The notes beneath the pieces are model-generated. The model saw nothing but the letters and a program-made list of their open reading frames with translations, did not search any database and had not been told where the DNA came from. DNA of 64,000 nucleotides, taken from an uncultured Acidobacteriia bacterium (GTDB lineage: Bacteria > Acidobacteriota > Terriglobia > Bryobacterales > Bryobacteraceae). The first letter of the stretch is position 1; every line of letters begins with the position of its first letter. The position numbers and the translations under genes are program-made. The DNA lies in NCBI GenBank assembly GCA_903923395.1, contig CAIXXM010000031.1:38693-102692 (forward strand), given 5' to 3'. This document shows, one piece after another, positions 35,734-44,387 of the stretch.

Positions 35734-36969
35734 CTACTTCAGCTTGGAATCAAACTCCAGCAGCGTCAGCAGCAGCATCTGCGGACCCTTCCACGCATTC
35801 GCCGGTTCAAACCACTCATTCAGCGAATGTGCATTGCCGCCTGCGCCACCACCGCCCATGGTCAGCGCCGGCATTTTGAGGCCAATCGGAATATTCGAAT
35901 CCGTGCTGCTGTAGCTGAAATGCGGCGTGAAGCCCATCGCCGCCGCCGCGCGCTTCGCAGCCTCCGGCAAAGGACCGTTCTCTGAAGTCAGGCCACCCGG
36001 CCGGTCACTCACCACCTTCGTTTCTGCCGTGATCACAGACTTCGAATTCGCCCGTGCCTTGTTCTCATCTGCCACACCCTGCCGCACTGCTTCCAGCAGA
36101 AAGAGTTCAATCTTGTCCAACTGCCCCAGGTCTTCACTCCGCAGATCGACTTCAAAGGAGCACTCCTCCGCAATGGCATTCACCGCGGTGCCGCCGGTGA
36201 TCGTGCCCACGTTGTAGGTGGTCTTCGGCTTCTCGGGAACCTTCAGATCCGCCATGCGGTCAATAATGCGCGCCGCGGCGTGGATGGGGCTCACGCGCCC
36301 GAAATTGCCGTAACTGTGCCCGCCAGGTCCCTTCAAGGTCACCCGGTAACGCTTTACTCCCGTGCCGCCGTTGACCAGGCGCGAAGGGTCACTGCCATCC
36401 ACGGAGATGAATTCCTTGATCCGGTCCTTGAAGACACTCTTTTGCAGCAGGTAGCGGACGCCGTTGAGATCCCCCAAGCCTTCTTCGCCCACATTTGACA
36501 CGAAAAGCACGGTCTGGTGGGTCTTGATGCCCGCATTGTTCATCGCTTCGCAGAGATTGAGAATCGCCGCCAGACCGCGGCTGTCATCGCCCAGGCCCGG
36601 CCCCCACCAGCGCGCGCCCTCCTTGCGGACCTTGGTATTCACGCCCACCGCAAATGAAATGTCCAGATGGGCCGCGATGACGAAGGTATCCGCCACTTCG
36701 CCCGGACGCCAGCCGAGCACATTCCCCTGCGGATCAATCTCCACATTCTTCAGGCCCAGCTTCTTGAATTCGCCAGCCATGAACTTCGCCCGTTCCCCTT
36801 CGTGGAACGTCGGCGCGGGAATCTCCGCAATCTGCACCTGTTTGGCCAGTGTCTGTTCGTGGGTGGCCTCAATGTATTTGAGAGCCTTCTTCACCTCAGG
36901 CCGCTGCGCGACCGGTGTTTGAGCACATAAGCAGGCAGCAAACAGCCCGGAGAGAAATAATAGACGCAT
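35734..36969 (-). CDS. Exported M20-family metallopeptidase
   Basis: A 411-residue zinc peptidase with a short signal peptide (1-16). Metal ligands are visible in AAHLDIS (H101, D103), GLGDDSRG, the catalytic NVGEEGLGD pair and the C-terminal STDSNIP region with its GNAHSLNEWF histidine. The lid domain contains GPGGHSYGNFGRVSP. These enzymes remove N-terminal or amino acid residues from peptides. The start at 36969 is chosen for the signal sequence; the frame continues upstream. A second M20 enzyme lies at 45229-46479. Only 4 bases separate it from the upstream methyltransferase gene, so the two may be co-transcribed. Confidence 0.9.
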   Translation of the reverse strand: MRLLFLSGLFAACLCAQTPVAQRPEVKKALKYIEATHEQTLAKQVQIAEIPAPTFHEGERAKFMAGEFKKLGLKNVEIDPQGNVLGWRPGEVADTFVIAAHLDISFAVGVNTKVRKEGARWWGPGLGDDSRGLAAILNLCEAMNNAGIKTHQTVLFVSNVGEEGLGDLNGVRYLLQKSVFKDRIKEFISVDGSDPSRLVNGGTGVKRYRVTLKGPGGHSYGNFGRVSPIHAAARIIDRMADLKVPEKPKTTYNVGTITGGTAVNAIAEECSFEVDLRSEDLGQLDKIELFLLEAVRQGVADENKARANSKSVITAETKVVSDRPGGLTSENGPLPEAAKRAAAAMGFTPHFSYSSTDSNIPIGLKMPALTMGGGGAGGNAHSLNEWFEPANAWKGPQMLLLTLLEFDSKLK

Positions 36970-36973
36970 GTTT

Positions 36974-37648
36974 TTATTGTCGGCGCCGGGCCGTGGCAAT
37001 GTAACCGACCGTGAAGTTTTTTTCTTTGTCCAGGCCGTCAAACAAAGGCAGTACAAGTGCCAGCGGTGCGAAGAACAGGCCGAGCGGGAGAGAGAATTGC
37101 ACACCATTCAAGAGCCTGCGGCTGAGCAAGCGGAAGTACCCGCCGCCGGGCTCGATCACGATATCGGCGAAACCTGCTTTTTCCAGCAGATAGCGCAGTC
37201 CGTGACGTGTATACCGGTAGAAATCATAGGGCGACTGGTGCACTTCCCATTCATGGGGCACGGCGATCAACAACCGGGCGCCGGGCCGCAGTGTCCGCGC
37301 GATTTCCTGCAGCGCCCGCAAGGGTTCCGGAAGATGCTCGAGCGTTACGATGTTGATCGCCGCATCGAAGGTGGCATCGGCGAAGGGAAGCGCGCAAAGG
37401 TCCGCTAGCGCGTCCAGTTCTCTGTAGTCCCAGCTCTTGTCGCCGATTCCCAGATCCACGCCGGTATAGCGGTGCAAGGCGAACCAGCCTGCGTATTGTC
37501 CCTCGCCCGCGCCCGCGTCAAGAATCCTTGAGCCATCCGGCAGGGATTTCGAAAACTCAGCAACCGCCCTTTCAATCAGGCACTCGAAGTGGATCAACTG
37601 CCTGCGCAGGAACGGCGGCAGAGCCTTGGCAATGGTAGTCGCGCTCAT
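36974..37648 (-). CDS. Class I SAM-dependent methyltransferase
   Basis: A 224-residue methyltransferase of the Methyltransf_11 type. Motif I is ILDAGAGEGQYAGWF, the acidic residue binding ribose is in TGVDLGIG, and DAAINIVTLEHLPEP is motif IV. The C-terminal part has a hydrophobic segment (SLPLGLFFAPLALVLPLF) that may associate with the membrane, a feature of methyltransferases that act on lipid-linked sugars. The start overlaps the upstream methyltransferase gene by four bases. With the GT2 gene further upstream it forms a surface-glycan-like unit. Confidence 0.87.
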   Translation of the reverse strand: MSATTIAKALPPFLRRQLIHFECLIERAVAEFSKSLPDGSRILDAGAGEGQYAGWFALHRYTGVDLGIGDKSWDYRELDALADLCALPFADATFDAAINIVTLEHLPEPLRALQEIARTLRPGARLLIAVPHEWEVHQSPYDFYRYTRHGLRYLLEKAGFADIVIEPGGGYFRLLSRRLLNGVQFSLPLGLFFAPLALVLPLFDGLDKEKNFTVGYIATARRRQ

Positions 37649-38574
37649 CGGGAGGGCTTCGCCTCAATCATCACCGAACTGCCTTTCCCCAGGGCGGCTT
37701 CGAGCGCGGCGAAGGGGAGTGAAAGCACTACGAGACCCAGATAGAGCAGGTCCTTGCAGAGCTTCGCCACGGGGCCGCTATCCAGCTTCCGGACCGTGCG
37801 CGCCACGGGTTCCAGTTCGGGCATGAGGCTGGTCGCGAGACCGGCCGGGTTATCCCGCCAGCTGAAATGTTTGATGCGCACGATCTCGTACCCGGAGGAT
37901 TCCAGCATACGCTTCATGTCAAAGGTCTTGAAGCAGTGCAGATGTCTCGGGATATCGAGGCCGCTCCATTTCGCTCCGAGCCATTCATATTGCAGGCAGT
38001 CAATGTTCGGCACCTGTGCGATCAGCGAGCCGCCGGGCCGCAGCAAACCTCTGGCTGCGCGCAGAAACGATGCCGGGTCCGGGACATGTTCCAGCACGTG
38101 ATACATGGTGATGAGATCCATGCTGCCCTGCGGATAGGGGGCGGCGCGCAGATCTCCAATAGCGACCGGCACATTGTTCTGCCGCAGTGCCACGGACGCT
38201 GCTTCCACGGAGACATCCAGGCCGTAGACCTTCATGCCGGGTGTGCGAAGTTCGCGCAGAAACAGCCCGCCGCCGCAGCCCACATCGAGCACCCGCGCCG
38301 GTTGGCAGGCCCGGGCGAAGGCGACATGGTCGCGGATCATGAGTTTCCGGTAGATCTCTTCCAGGTGCCCGGCGAGACTCGGCTTCGGCTGGAACCAATA
38401 CTGTTTCGGATAGAAGCGGTGCAGTTCCCCGGCAGGCGGCTGCGGGTCCATGCGAACCAGTCCGCACGCATTGCAGCAGACCACGGAGAATTGCTCCGCC
38501 GTGGTGGCATAGAGCCGGTCCGTGCCACGGTGTAGCGGCCGGGCTTCTGAGGTGCCGCAGAGGATGCAGGTCAA
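37645..38574 (-). CDS. Zinc-ribbon class I SAM methyltransferase
   Basis: A 309-residue protein with an N-terminal zinc ribbon (CILC near residue 3 and CNAC near residue 34, followed by GLVRMDPQPP) and a Rossmann-fold methyltransferase (VLDVGCGGGLFLRELR, motif IV LITMYHVLEHVPDP). The C-terminus is hydrophobic (LLYLGLVVLSLPFAALEAAL) and may contact the membrane. Architecture matches the protein at 2888-3742, and both are near predicted glycosyltransferases. It is coupled to the GT2 gene upstream and to the second methyltransferase downstream by 4-base overlaps. Sugar C- or O-methylation is likely but not proven. Confidence 0.86.
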   Translation of the reverse strand: MTCILCGTSEARPLHRGTDRLYATTAEQFSVVCCNACGLVRMDPQPPAGELHRFYPKQYWFQPKPSLAGHLEEIYRKLMIRDHVAFARACQPARVLDVGCGGGLFLRELRTPGMKVYGLDVSVEAASVALRQNNVPVAIGDLRAAPYPQGSMDLITMYHVLEHVPDPASFLRAARGLLRPGGSLIAQVPNIDCLQYEWLGAKWSGLDIPRHLHCFKTFDMKRMLESSGYEIVRIKHFSWRDNPAGLATSLMPELEPVARTVRKLDSGPVAKLCKDLLYLGLVVLSLPFAALEAALGKGSSVMIEAKPSR

Positions 38575-39620
38575 CGGAGAGCCGCCTTGGTGTGGAGTTC
38601 TTCGAGGGAAATCGTGTTCGAGCGAATCAGAGCCTTCACTTCTTTCGCGGAGAGCCGCTTCGGCACCTTGGAAGTTGCCCGCTTGTACAGCGTTTTTGGC
38701 AGCATCAGGATGGCTTCCAGATCGCCGCGCAATAATCCCGCCAAGAGGCGCAGTTTTCCAGAAATGCCCGGAAATAGTGCGGTTTCACCTTCCCCCTTGG
38801 AAGCGGCGATGGCCCCCGAGAATAATCTCAGAAAATAGTAGTACTTGTTTAATGCGAGCAGGCTCCAGGGAAAATGCCGGACCGCGAGAAGCACACGGTT
38901 CCGTTCAATCAAGGCGAGCCGCCGGATGGAACGCTTCCCCAGTGTGGAGCCCCGGTGGTGCAGCACCACGGCTTGGGGTGAATAGATACAATGCCACCCT
39001 GCTATTCTCGCCCGGAGGCCCAGTTCCGCGTCATCCCCGTAGGCGAAGAGATCTTCGTCAAAGGCACCAATCTCATCCAGCATGGCCTTCCGGTACATGG
39101 CAGCGCAGCCATCCGGCCACAACACTTCTTCTTCGCGGTCATATTGGCCGCTGTCGCGCTGGCCGGTTCCGCGGCCCCGGTTCTGGCCGTCGGGGTAAAT
39201 CAGATGGCCTACTTTGTCGATGATGGACGGTTCTTCCCAAACCAGTATTTTCGAAGCCGCCATGCCGGTATCGTCATGTGAAAAGCAAGCCAGCAGAGCT
39301 TCCAGCCATTCCGGTTTCGCCTCGGCATCATTGTTCAACAAGGCGACGAATTTCCCGGCGGCCAACTGGATTCCCTGATTATTTGCGGCACAAAAACCGT
39401 GGTTTCGGGTATTCAGAATCCACTTCACTTCGGGAAATTGTTCGGCCAAGCCCGGCGAGTTGTCTGTCGAGCCATTGTCGACGACGATGATCTCCGCCGC
39501 AATTGTCTGTTCCTGGAGGGATTGCAATGCCCGTTTCAACAGTTCGCGGCGGTTCCAGTTGACCACCACAACCGATACCTCTGGCGTGCTAACTTTCGAT
39601 GAAACAACAACTTGCCCCAA
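38571..39620 (-). CDS. Family 2 glycosyltransferase
   Basis: A GT-A fold enzyme of about 349 residues. It starts with VSVVVVNWNRRELLKRALQS, has the nucleotide-sugar motif IIVVDNGSTDNS, the metal-binding LLNNDAEAKPEW and the GDDAELGLRARIAGW region that places the base for transfer (rhamnosyl- or N-acetylglucosaminyl-type family). The C-terminal part is helical. The frame is open far upstream, but that part is only antisense of the RodZ-like gene. TTG 39620 is the only start codon just before the domain. The product likely builds a surface polysaccharide together with the two methyltransferases. Confidence 0.85.
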   Translation of the reverse strand: MGQVVVSSKVSTPEVSVVVVNWNRRELLKRALQSLQEQTIAAEIIVVDNGSTDNSPGLAEQFPEVKWILNTRNHGFCAANNQGIQLAAGKFVALLNNDAEAKPEWLEALLACFSHDDTGMAASKILVWEEPSIIDKVGHLIYPDGQNRGRGTGQRDSGQYDREEEVLWPDGCAAMYRKAMLDEIGAFDEDLFAYGDDAELGLRARIAGWHCIYSPQAVVLHHRGSTLGKRSIRRLALIERNRVLLAVRHFPWSLLALNKYYYFLRLFSGAIAASKGEGETALFPGISGKLRLLAGLLRGDLEAILMLPKTLYKRATSKVPKRLSAKEVKALIRSNTISLEELHTKAALR

Positions 39621-39641
39621 GAACGTGTTGTACCATAATCG

Positions 39642-40511
39642 GTGAAGGTTCCCAAGTTGCCATCTCCATCCATCGGTGCCCGGCTTCGGGCGGAGCGGAC
39701 AAAGAGAGGTTGGTCTCTGGAGGATGTAGCCCAGAAGACCCGGATCTCCAAGCGCTTCCTCATCGCATTGGAAGCCGACGATATGTCGGCCATGCCCGGT
39801 GTTGCCTTCGCGCGTGGCTTCGTTAAGACATACGCCAACCTCATGGAATTGGATGGCGATGAACTCGTGGCGATGATGCCGCGGCCTGATGCAATCGTCA
39901 CGCCAGTGCAGGACCCACACGAACGCGACCCGTTCCTCGGTTCCATCTCCAGCAGTTCCTGGGATGGCCGTTGGGACCCGCGCTGGAATGGACCGCTCGC
40001 TTCCGTGGCCTGGGTCTTACTGGCGGTGCTGGTCACGGCAGGCGCGTATTACTACTTGAACCGGCCAGCGCACACCGAAACCGCTGTCGCTTCAGCAAAG
40101 ACGGAGCCCGTAAAGCGCGAAACCGTCAAGATGGTCCAGACGCCGCCCGAACCCAAGGTGACGGTTGCCGCGCCTGCACCTCAAACTGTTTCTCAACCGG
40201 TAACCCAGCCCGCACCGGCGGCGAAGCAACCCGAACGCACCTTCACCGCGACTTCCAATAAACCCGTGCAAGTGGTGCTGACCGCGACGGAATCCTCCTG
40301 GCTGAATATCATCGCGGACGGGAAAGCAGCCTTCACCGGTGTGATGAATGCAAATGAACGGAAAGAATTCGACGCCAACAGCAATGTGAAGATCGTGGCG
40401 GGGAATGCGGGCGGAGTCCGTATTCTGCTCAATGGCAAGGTGATTGACCCTCTGGGTGCGCACGGTCAGGTGCGCACGGTTAAGCTGACGGCCGACGGGC
40501 CGCAGCTCTAG
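39642..40511 (+). CDS. RodZ-like helix-turn-helix membrane protein
   Basis: A 289-residue bitopic protein. Residues 10-75 form a HTH_25/XRE domain (ARLRAERTKRGWSLEDVAQK, then GVAFARGFVKTYAN), a membrane helix spans about 122-142 (SVAWVLLAVLVTAGAYYYL), a Pro/Ala-rich linker follows, and residues 205-288 make a DUF4115 periplasmic domain (SSWLNIIADGKAAFTGVMNA). RodZ anchors MreB and organises cell-shape synthesis. The start is GTG 39642. It is divergent from the GT2 cluster with 21 bases between starts. It overlaps the convergent pgsA gene by 32 bases. Confidence 0.9.
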   Translation: MKVPKLPSPSIGARLRAERTKRGWSLEDVAQKTRISKRFLIALEADDMSAMPGVAFARGFVKTYANLMELDGDELVAMMPRPDAIVTPVQDPHERDPFLGSISSSSWDGRWDPRWNGPLASVAWVLLAVLVTAGAYYYLNRPAHTETAVASAKTEPVKRETVKMVQTPPEPKVTVAAPAPQTVSQPVTQPAPAAKQPERTFTATSNKPVQVVLTATESSWLNIIADGKAAFTGVMNANERKEFDANSNVKIVAGNAGGVRILLNGKVIDPLGAHGQVRTVKLTADGPQL

Positions 40512-41190
40512 CCGCCCGGGCTGCTGCTCTCTGTGCTTTGCGCTCCGCCGCAGCCGCGCGGTATTCCGCGATCAGCACTTTCCTCCGCTGCCGTTCTGCA
40601 TTCAACAGTTCCTGCCGGCCGCGCTGCTTCACCGCGACATCCACTCTGCGCCAGAACTGATTGAAGTACGCCACGGCGGACCACATCGAGAAGACGACGA
40701 CAAGATACATCGACCCGTGAGCCCACAGCACGAAGCCGGGATGACGAATGCCCAGCAGGGCCAGCGAAATCGCAACCACTTGCAGAAAGGTCTTGGTTTT
40801 CCCCAATTCGCTGGCCTGAATGGTATAGCCCTCTGCCGCGGCAATGCTGCGCAGGCCGGAGACGGCAAATTCGCGGCCTACGATTACGACCACCAGCCAG
40901 CCGGGTACGACCTGAACCTGGACCAGCGAGATCAATGCCGCAGACACGAGAAGTTTATCGGCAATCGGATCGAGCAGCGTGCCAATCGTGGTCACCTGCT
41001 GCCACCGCCGGGCCAGATAGCCGTCGAGCAGGTCAGTGGCTGCGGCAATCCAAAAAATTGCCAGCGCAATCACGTCATTGCTGATGACAGCGCCATTCCA
41101 ATGGAGTAAGATTTTCTCCTGTACGAGGACGGCAACCAGCAGCGGCACAAAGAAGATTCTTGCCAATGTCAAGCTGTTGGGAAGATTCAC
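40480..41190 (-). CDS. pgsA: CDP-diacylglycerol-glycerol-3-phosphate 3-phosphatidyltransferase
   Basis: A 236-residue inner-membrane enzyme that makes phosphatidylglycerol phosphate from CDP-diacylglycerol and glycerol-3-phosphate. The CDP-alcohol phosphotransferase signature DLLDGYLARRWQQV (residues 53-66), with GTLLDPIADK following, provides the four metal-binding aspartates. The N-terminus NLPNSLTLARIFFVPLL is typical of PgsA. An unusual C-terminal tail of about 45 residues is strongly basic and Ala-rich (RKAQRAAARAARAAARR), which could contact acidic lipids or simply be a terminal extension. It overlaps the RodZ-like gene tail-to-tail. Confidence 0.94.
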   Translation of the reverse strand: MNLPNSLTLARIFFVPLLVAVLVQEKILLHWNGAVISNDVIALAIFWIAAATDLLDGYLARRWQQVTTIGTLLDPIADKLLVSAALISLVQVQVVPGWLVVVIVGREFAVSGLRSIAAAEGYTIQASELGKTKTFLQVVAISLALLGIRHPGFVLWAHGSMYLVVVFSMWSAVAYFNQFWRRVDVAVKQRGRQELLNAERQRRKVLIAEYRAAAAERKAQRAAARAARAAARRPSA

Positions 41191-41374
41191 AGTAGTGCCC
41201 CAACTGTGGAAAACAGCAAATTTTCCAGCGCAAAGGAAATCTGCGTCAGCGGCTTGAAATCCGGTTTGAGATTTCGCTCTAACATCCTTGTTTGTAAAGG
41301 TTTGCGCCGATTGCTGCGGAATGGTTCAATCGCGTTAAGCTGGCATAAAGCTGCCCGCTTGTAAAGAGGGTCCT

Positions 41375-42730
41375 CTACTTCTGCACAGAATTTTCCACAG
41401 GTTTTCGGCCCTGTGCGGACTGGTACCGGCTGAGCTTTCGCCTGAGAGATTCCGGTGCTTCGACCTCCAACTCGCATGTCTCTCCATCATAGACCTCTGT
41501 AACTACTCTGCCATTTTGGTGCAGCAGAGCAATGGCAGCGCCGTCACCGGCTGGAATTCGGAAGATGGCCTTTTCCACCGGATCGAACGCCAGCATTTTA
41601 TCGATTTGCGCCAGCAGATCCCCGATGCCGGCTCCGGTTTTGCCGCTGACAAGTACTCCGGGCGTTGCCGCATTCTGTTCTGCTGCCGCAAGAAAGCGTG
41701 GCACCAAAATACCCGCATCGGCCTCGGTTCCCTCGAGTCGGTCAGACTTGTTCAGCACCAGCAGTTGAGGCGTTTCCTTCGCCCCAATCTCGCCCAGCAC
41801 CCGGAATACTTCCTGAATATGCGCCGGGGCTTGCTCTGACGAACAATCCACCACATGGAGGATGATGTGCGCTTCGGCAACTTCCTCCAGCGTGGCCCGG
41901 AAGGCTTCAATCAGCGTGGTGGGGAGATTGCGCACGAAGCCGACGGTATCGCTGAGCAGGATCTGCCGCTTCGAAGGGAGCGTGATCCCGCGGACAGTCG
42001 GGTCCAGCGTTGCGAACATCCGCGCATCGGCCAGCACGGAAGCCTTGGTAATCCGGTTGAACAGCGTAGATTTCCCCGCATTGGTGTAGCCCGCCAGCGA
42101 CACCGTGGGCACGGGTATGGAATCACGGTTCTCCCGGTGCAAGGCACGCCCGGCCCGGACTCCTTCGAGTTCCTTTTCGAGTTTCTTGATCCGGATGGAA
42201 ATGCGCCGGCGGTCCGTCTCCAGTTTCGTTTCCCCGGGACCTCGGGTGCCGATGCCGCCGCCAAGACGCGACATCGACGCGCCATGGCCGGAGAGTCGCG
42301 GCAGAATGTACTTCAACTGCGCGAGTTCTACCTGCAGGCGCCCTTCTGCGGTTCTCGCCCGCTTCGCGAAGATGTCGAGAATTAGCTGTGTACGGTCGAT
42401 CACCTTCCGCCCGACTGCTTTCTCCAGATTGCGCTGCTGCGTGGGCGACAGGTTGTAATCGACAATCACGACATCGGCTGACGCAGCTTCGGCCAGTTCC
42501 TTGAGTTCGATGACTTTGCCGGGGCCAAGCAGCGTGGCGGCGTCGGGGTCCTGCCGGGATTGAAAGAGTTCTCCCGCAACTACGGCACCCGCACCTGCGG
42601 CGAGTTCACGCAGTTCCGCGAGAGATTCCGAGGCGTCTGTAGCGGAAGAGGATGCGGCTCCGCGGCGGCGTTCAAACCCTGCAAGAACGGCCTGTTCCGG
42701 TTGCTTTTCCAGATTGATCGTGGGCGTAAT
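41375..42730 (-). CDS. hflX: GTPase HflX (non-canonical start)
   Basis: A ribosome-associated GTPase of about 451 residues. The GTPase motifs are GYTNAGKST (P-loop), DTVGF (G3) and NKSD (G4). The HflX N-domain precedes them (LGPGKVIELKELAEAA, SPTQQRNLEKAVGRKVIDRT). The N-domain is open to 42733, right after the hfq stop in the same frame, but contains no ATG, GTG or TTG until 42469 (88 codons in), where a start would cut off most of that domain. I place the start at ATT 42730; ATC 42718 or CTG 42712 are alternatives. Adjacent to hfq, as in many bacteria. HflX rescues stalled or stressed ribosomes. Confidence 0.88.
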   Translation of the reverse strand: MTPTINLEKQPEQAVLAGFERRRGAASSSATDASESLAELRELAAGAGAVVAGELFQSRQDPDAATLLGPGKVIELKELAEAASADVVIVDYNLSPTQQRNLEKAVGRKVIDRTQLILDIFAKRARTAEGRLQVELAQLKYILPRLSGHGASMSRLGGGIGTRGPGETKLETDRRRISIRIKKLEKELEGVRAGRALHRENRDSIPVPTVSLAGYTNAGKSTLFNRITKASVLADARMFATLDPTVRGITLPSKRQILLSDTVGFVRNLPTTLIEAFRATLEEVAEAHIILHVVDCSSEQAPAHIQEVFRVLGEIGAKETPQLLVLNKSDRLEGTEADAGILVPRFLAAAEQNAATPGVLVSGKTGAGIGDLLAQIDKMLAFDPVEKAIFRIPAGDGAAIALLHQNGRVVTEVYDGETCELEVEAPESLRRKLSRYQSAQGRKPVENSVQK

Positions 42731-42733
42731 CCC

Positions 42734-43024
42734 CTAGGATTCCTGAGCCGTACCCGCACCGGCGGCGGCCAATTGGGCGGTGGAAGGGGCGGAACCTCCC
42801 GGCGCGTGATGCGTTAACGGGCGCATGGTTACAACGGTTGAAATCGCGTGCTTAAAGATCAACTGCTCCTGATTGCTGGTTTCGAGGATCAGGGAGTACT
42901 TGTCGAAACTCTTGATCCGTCCGGAGAGCTTCACGCCGCTCAACAGATAAATTGTTACAACGCCTTTGTCTTTGCGCGCATTGTTTAAAAAGCTGTCTTG
43001 TATGTTCTGCGCTGGTTTGTCCAT
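42734..43024 (-). CDS. hfq: RNA chaperone Hfq
   Basis: A 96-residue Sm-like hexameric RNA chaperone that pairs small RNAs with mRNAs. The Sm1 region is [20 protein letters not shown] and the Sm2 region is [11 protein letters not shown], close to the consensus YKHAI with Phe in place of Tyr. The core is preceded by the usual [12 protein letters not shown]. The C-terminal tail (residues 65-96) is Ala/Gly-rich. The ATG at 43024 has a GGAAGG ribosome site about 7 bases upstream. A TTG at 43039 is less likely. It is divergent from the FAH gene and directly precedes hflX. Confidence 0.95.
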   Translation of the reverse strand: MDKPAQNIQDSFLNNARKDKGVVTIYLLSGVKLSGRIKSFDKYSLILETSNQEQLIFKHAISTVVTMRPLTHHAPGGSAPSTAQLAAAGAGTAQES

Positions 43025-43144
43025 GGTGCGGCCTTCCAAAACGGTGAAGGAAAAGTTGAAACATTCTGATTGTAACGCAACTCACAAGCGGTTGATAAAC
43101 TTCGAGTTAGCGGAAAGATACAGGGGCTGGAAGATAAAGATTAT

Positions 43145-43909
43145 ATGTCGAATTACGTGCGATTTGAATACGCAGGCAAGTCTGCCTATGGCGTCCTGGA
43201 CGGGGACCGGGTGGGAGAACTGAGCAGCGGCCTGTTTGAGGCGCTGGAAGCCACCGGTCGCCAGTTCCCGTTGAATGATGTGAAGTTGCTCGCGCCCTGC
43301 GTTCCGCAGAAGATCTTCGCGGTGGGTCTCAACTACAAGAGTCATTTGAATGGCCGTCCGGAACCTGCAAACCCGGAGATCTTCTACAAGCCCGTCACCT
43401 CCCTGCAGAACCCCAACGATCCGATCCGTATCCCCATCCAGGCGGAAGATGTTCATTTTGAGGGCGAACTCGTCATTGTCATCGGGAAACAACTGCGTTA
43501 CGCGGACCGCCAGCAGGCCGCTGCCGGTGTTTTCGGCGTCACCTGTGGCAATGACGTCAGTGACCGGAATTGGCAGCGCGGTCCGGGGGCCGACAAGCAG
43601 TGGTGGCGCGCGAAGGGTTGCGACACCTTCGCGCCGCTGGGTCCGGTGATTGTGACAGACCTGGATTATTCCGACCTGCCCTTGCGCACCCGCGTGAACG
43701 GGGAAGTGCTCCAGGAAACCCGCACCAGCGATCTGATCTTTGACGTGCCTTCGGTCATCAGCTTCATCAGCAACTGGGTTACTCTCATGCCCGGAGATTT
43801 GATTTACACCGGTACGCCGGGCAATACCCGGAAGATGAAGCCGGGCGATCTCGTCGAAGTGGAAATCGACGGCATCGGCAAGCTGAGTAATCCGGTCACC
43901 GCGGATTAA
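43145..43909 (+). CDS. Fumarylacetoacetate hydrolase family protein
   Basis: A 254-residue protein of the FAH superfamily, which hydrolyses or isomerises beta-diketo acids. The family fold begins at KLLAPCVPQKIFAVGLNYKS, and metal ligands sit in VHFEGELVIVIGK and GVTCGNDVSDRNWQ. The C-terminal MPGDLIYTGTPGNTRKMKPG is highly conserved. Most relatives act on 2-keto-3-deoxy acids, acylpyruvates or homoprotocatechuate products; the substrate cannot be chosen here. It is divergent from hfq with 120 bases between starts. Confidence 0.92.
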   Translation: MSNYVRFEYAGKSAYGVLDGDRVGELSSGLFEALEATGRQFPLNDVKLLAPCVPQKIFAVGLNYKSHLNGRPEPANPEIFYKPVTSLQNPNDPIRIPIQAEDVHFEGELVIVIGKQLRYADRQQAAAGVFGVTCGNDVSDRNWQRGPGADKQWWRAKGCDTFAPLGPVIVTDLDYSDLPLRTRVNGEVLQETRTSDLIFDVPSVISFISNWVTLMPGDLIYTGTPGNTRKMKPGDLVEVEIDGIGKLSNPVTAD

Positions 43910-43948
43910 GCAGGGAACTGCCGCCCGGGTTCCGGTGTCTGATCCGGC

Positions 43949-44356
43949 ATGGCGATACAAACCGGAACCCAAAGAGGCGTGCAGGCGGCAATCAACATGA
44001 CTCCCATGATCGATGTGCTGCTGGTCCTGTTGATCATCTTCATGGCGGCAGCACCCGGGAACACGCTGGGCCTTGCTGCCGCTATTCCGCAGACGTCCCC
44101 TGCCGCCGCACCTGAAGCTCCCAAATCTACGATCATTCTGGAACTGCGCAAAGACGGCTCCCTGCGTTTGAATACCCAGCGGCTCAGCCCCGAAAACCTT
44201 CCGCAGCGGCTGGCGGATGTGTTCCAGCTCCGCTCTGACCGGACGATGTTCCTCAAAGCAGCGCCGGAACTCGAGTACCGGGAAGTGGCCGCACTCATCG
44301 ACGTTTCCCGCCACGCCGGGGTGGACCGGGTGGCGTTGCTGCCGGGGCATTTCTGA
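43949..44356 (+). CDS. ExbD-family biopolymer transporter subunit (orphan)
   Basis: A 135-residue ExbD-type protein, part of TonB-ExbB-ExbD energy transducers. After a short cytoplasmic start comes INMTPMIDVLLVLLIIFMAA, the membrane helix with the essential Asp of the family. The periplasmic domain contains TIILELRKDGSLRLNTQRLS. No exbB or tonB is adjacent; it sits between an FAH gene and a cysteine dioxygenase gene on +. Partners are probably elsewhere. An Ala/Pro-rich segment lies between the helix and the periplasmic domain. Confidence 0.88.
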   Translation: MAIQTGTQRGVQAAINMTPMIDVLLVLLIIFMAAAPGNTLGLAAAIPQTSPAAAPEAPKSTIILELRKDGSLRLNTQRLSPENLPQRLADVFQLRSDRTMFLKAAPELEYREVAALIDVSRHAGVDRVALLPGHF

Positions 44357-44387
44357 TTCCTGACCCGGTCGCGCTAAACTCGCCTCA

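Noticed and set aside
41191..41374. A possible small RNA or tRNA-like element between pgsA and hflX
   Set aside because: No cloverleaf, T-loop or terminator-like stem could be found; only a weak hairpin near 41365.
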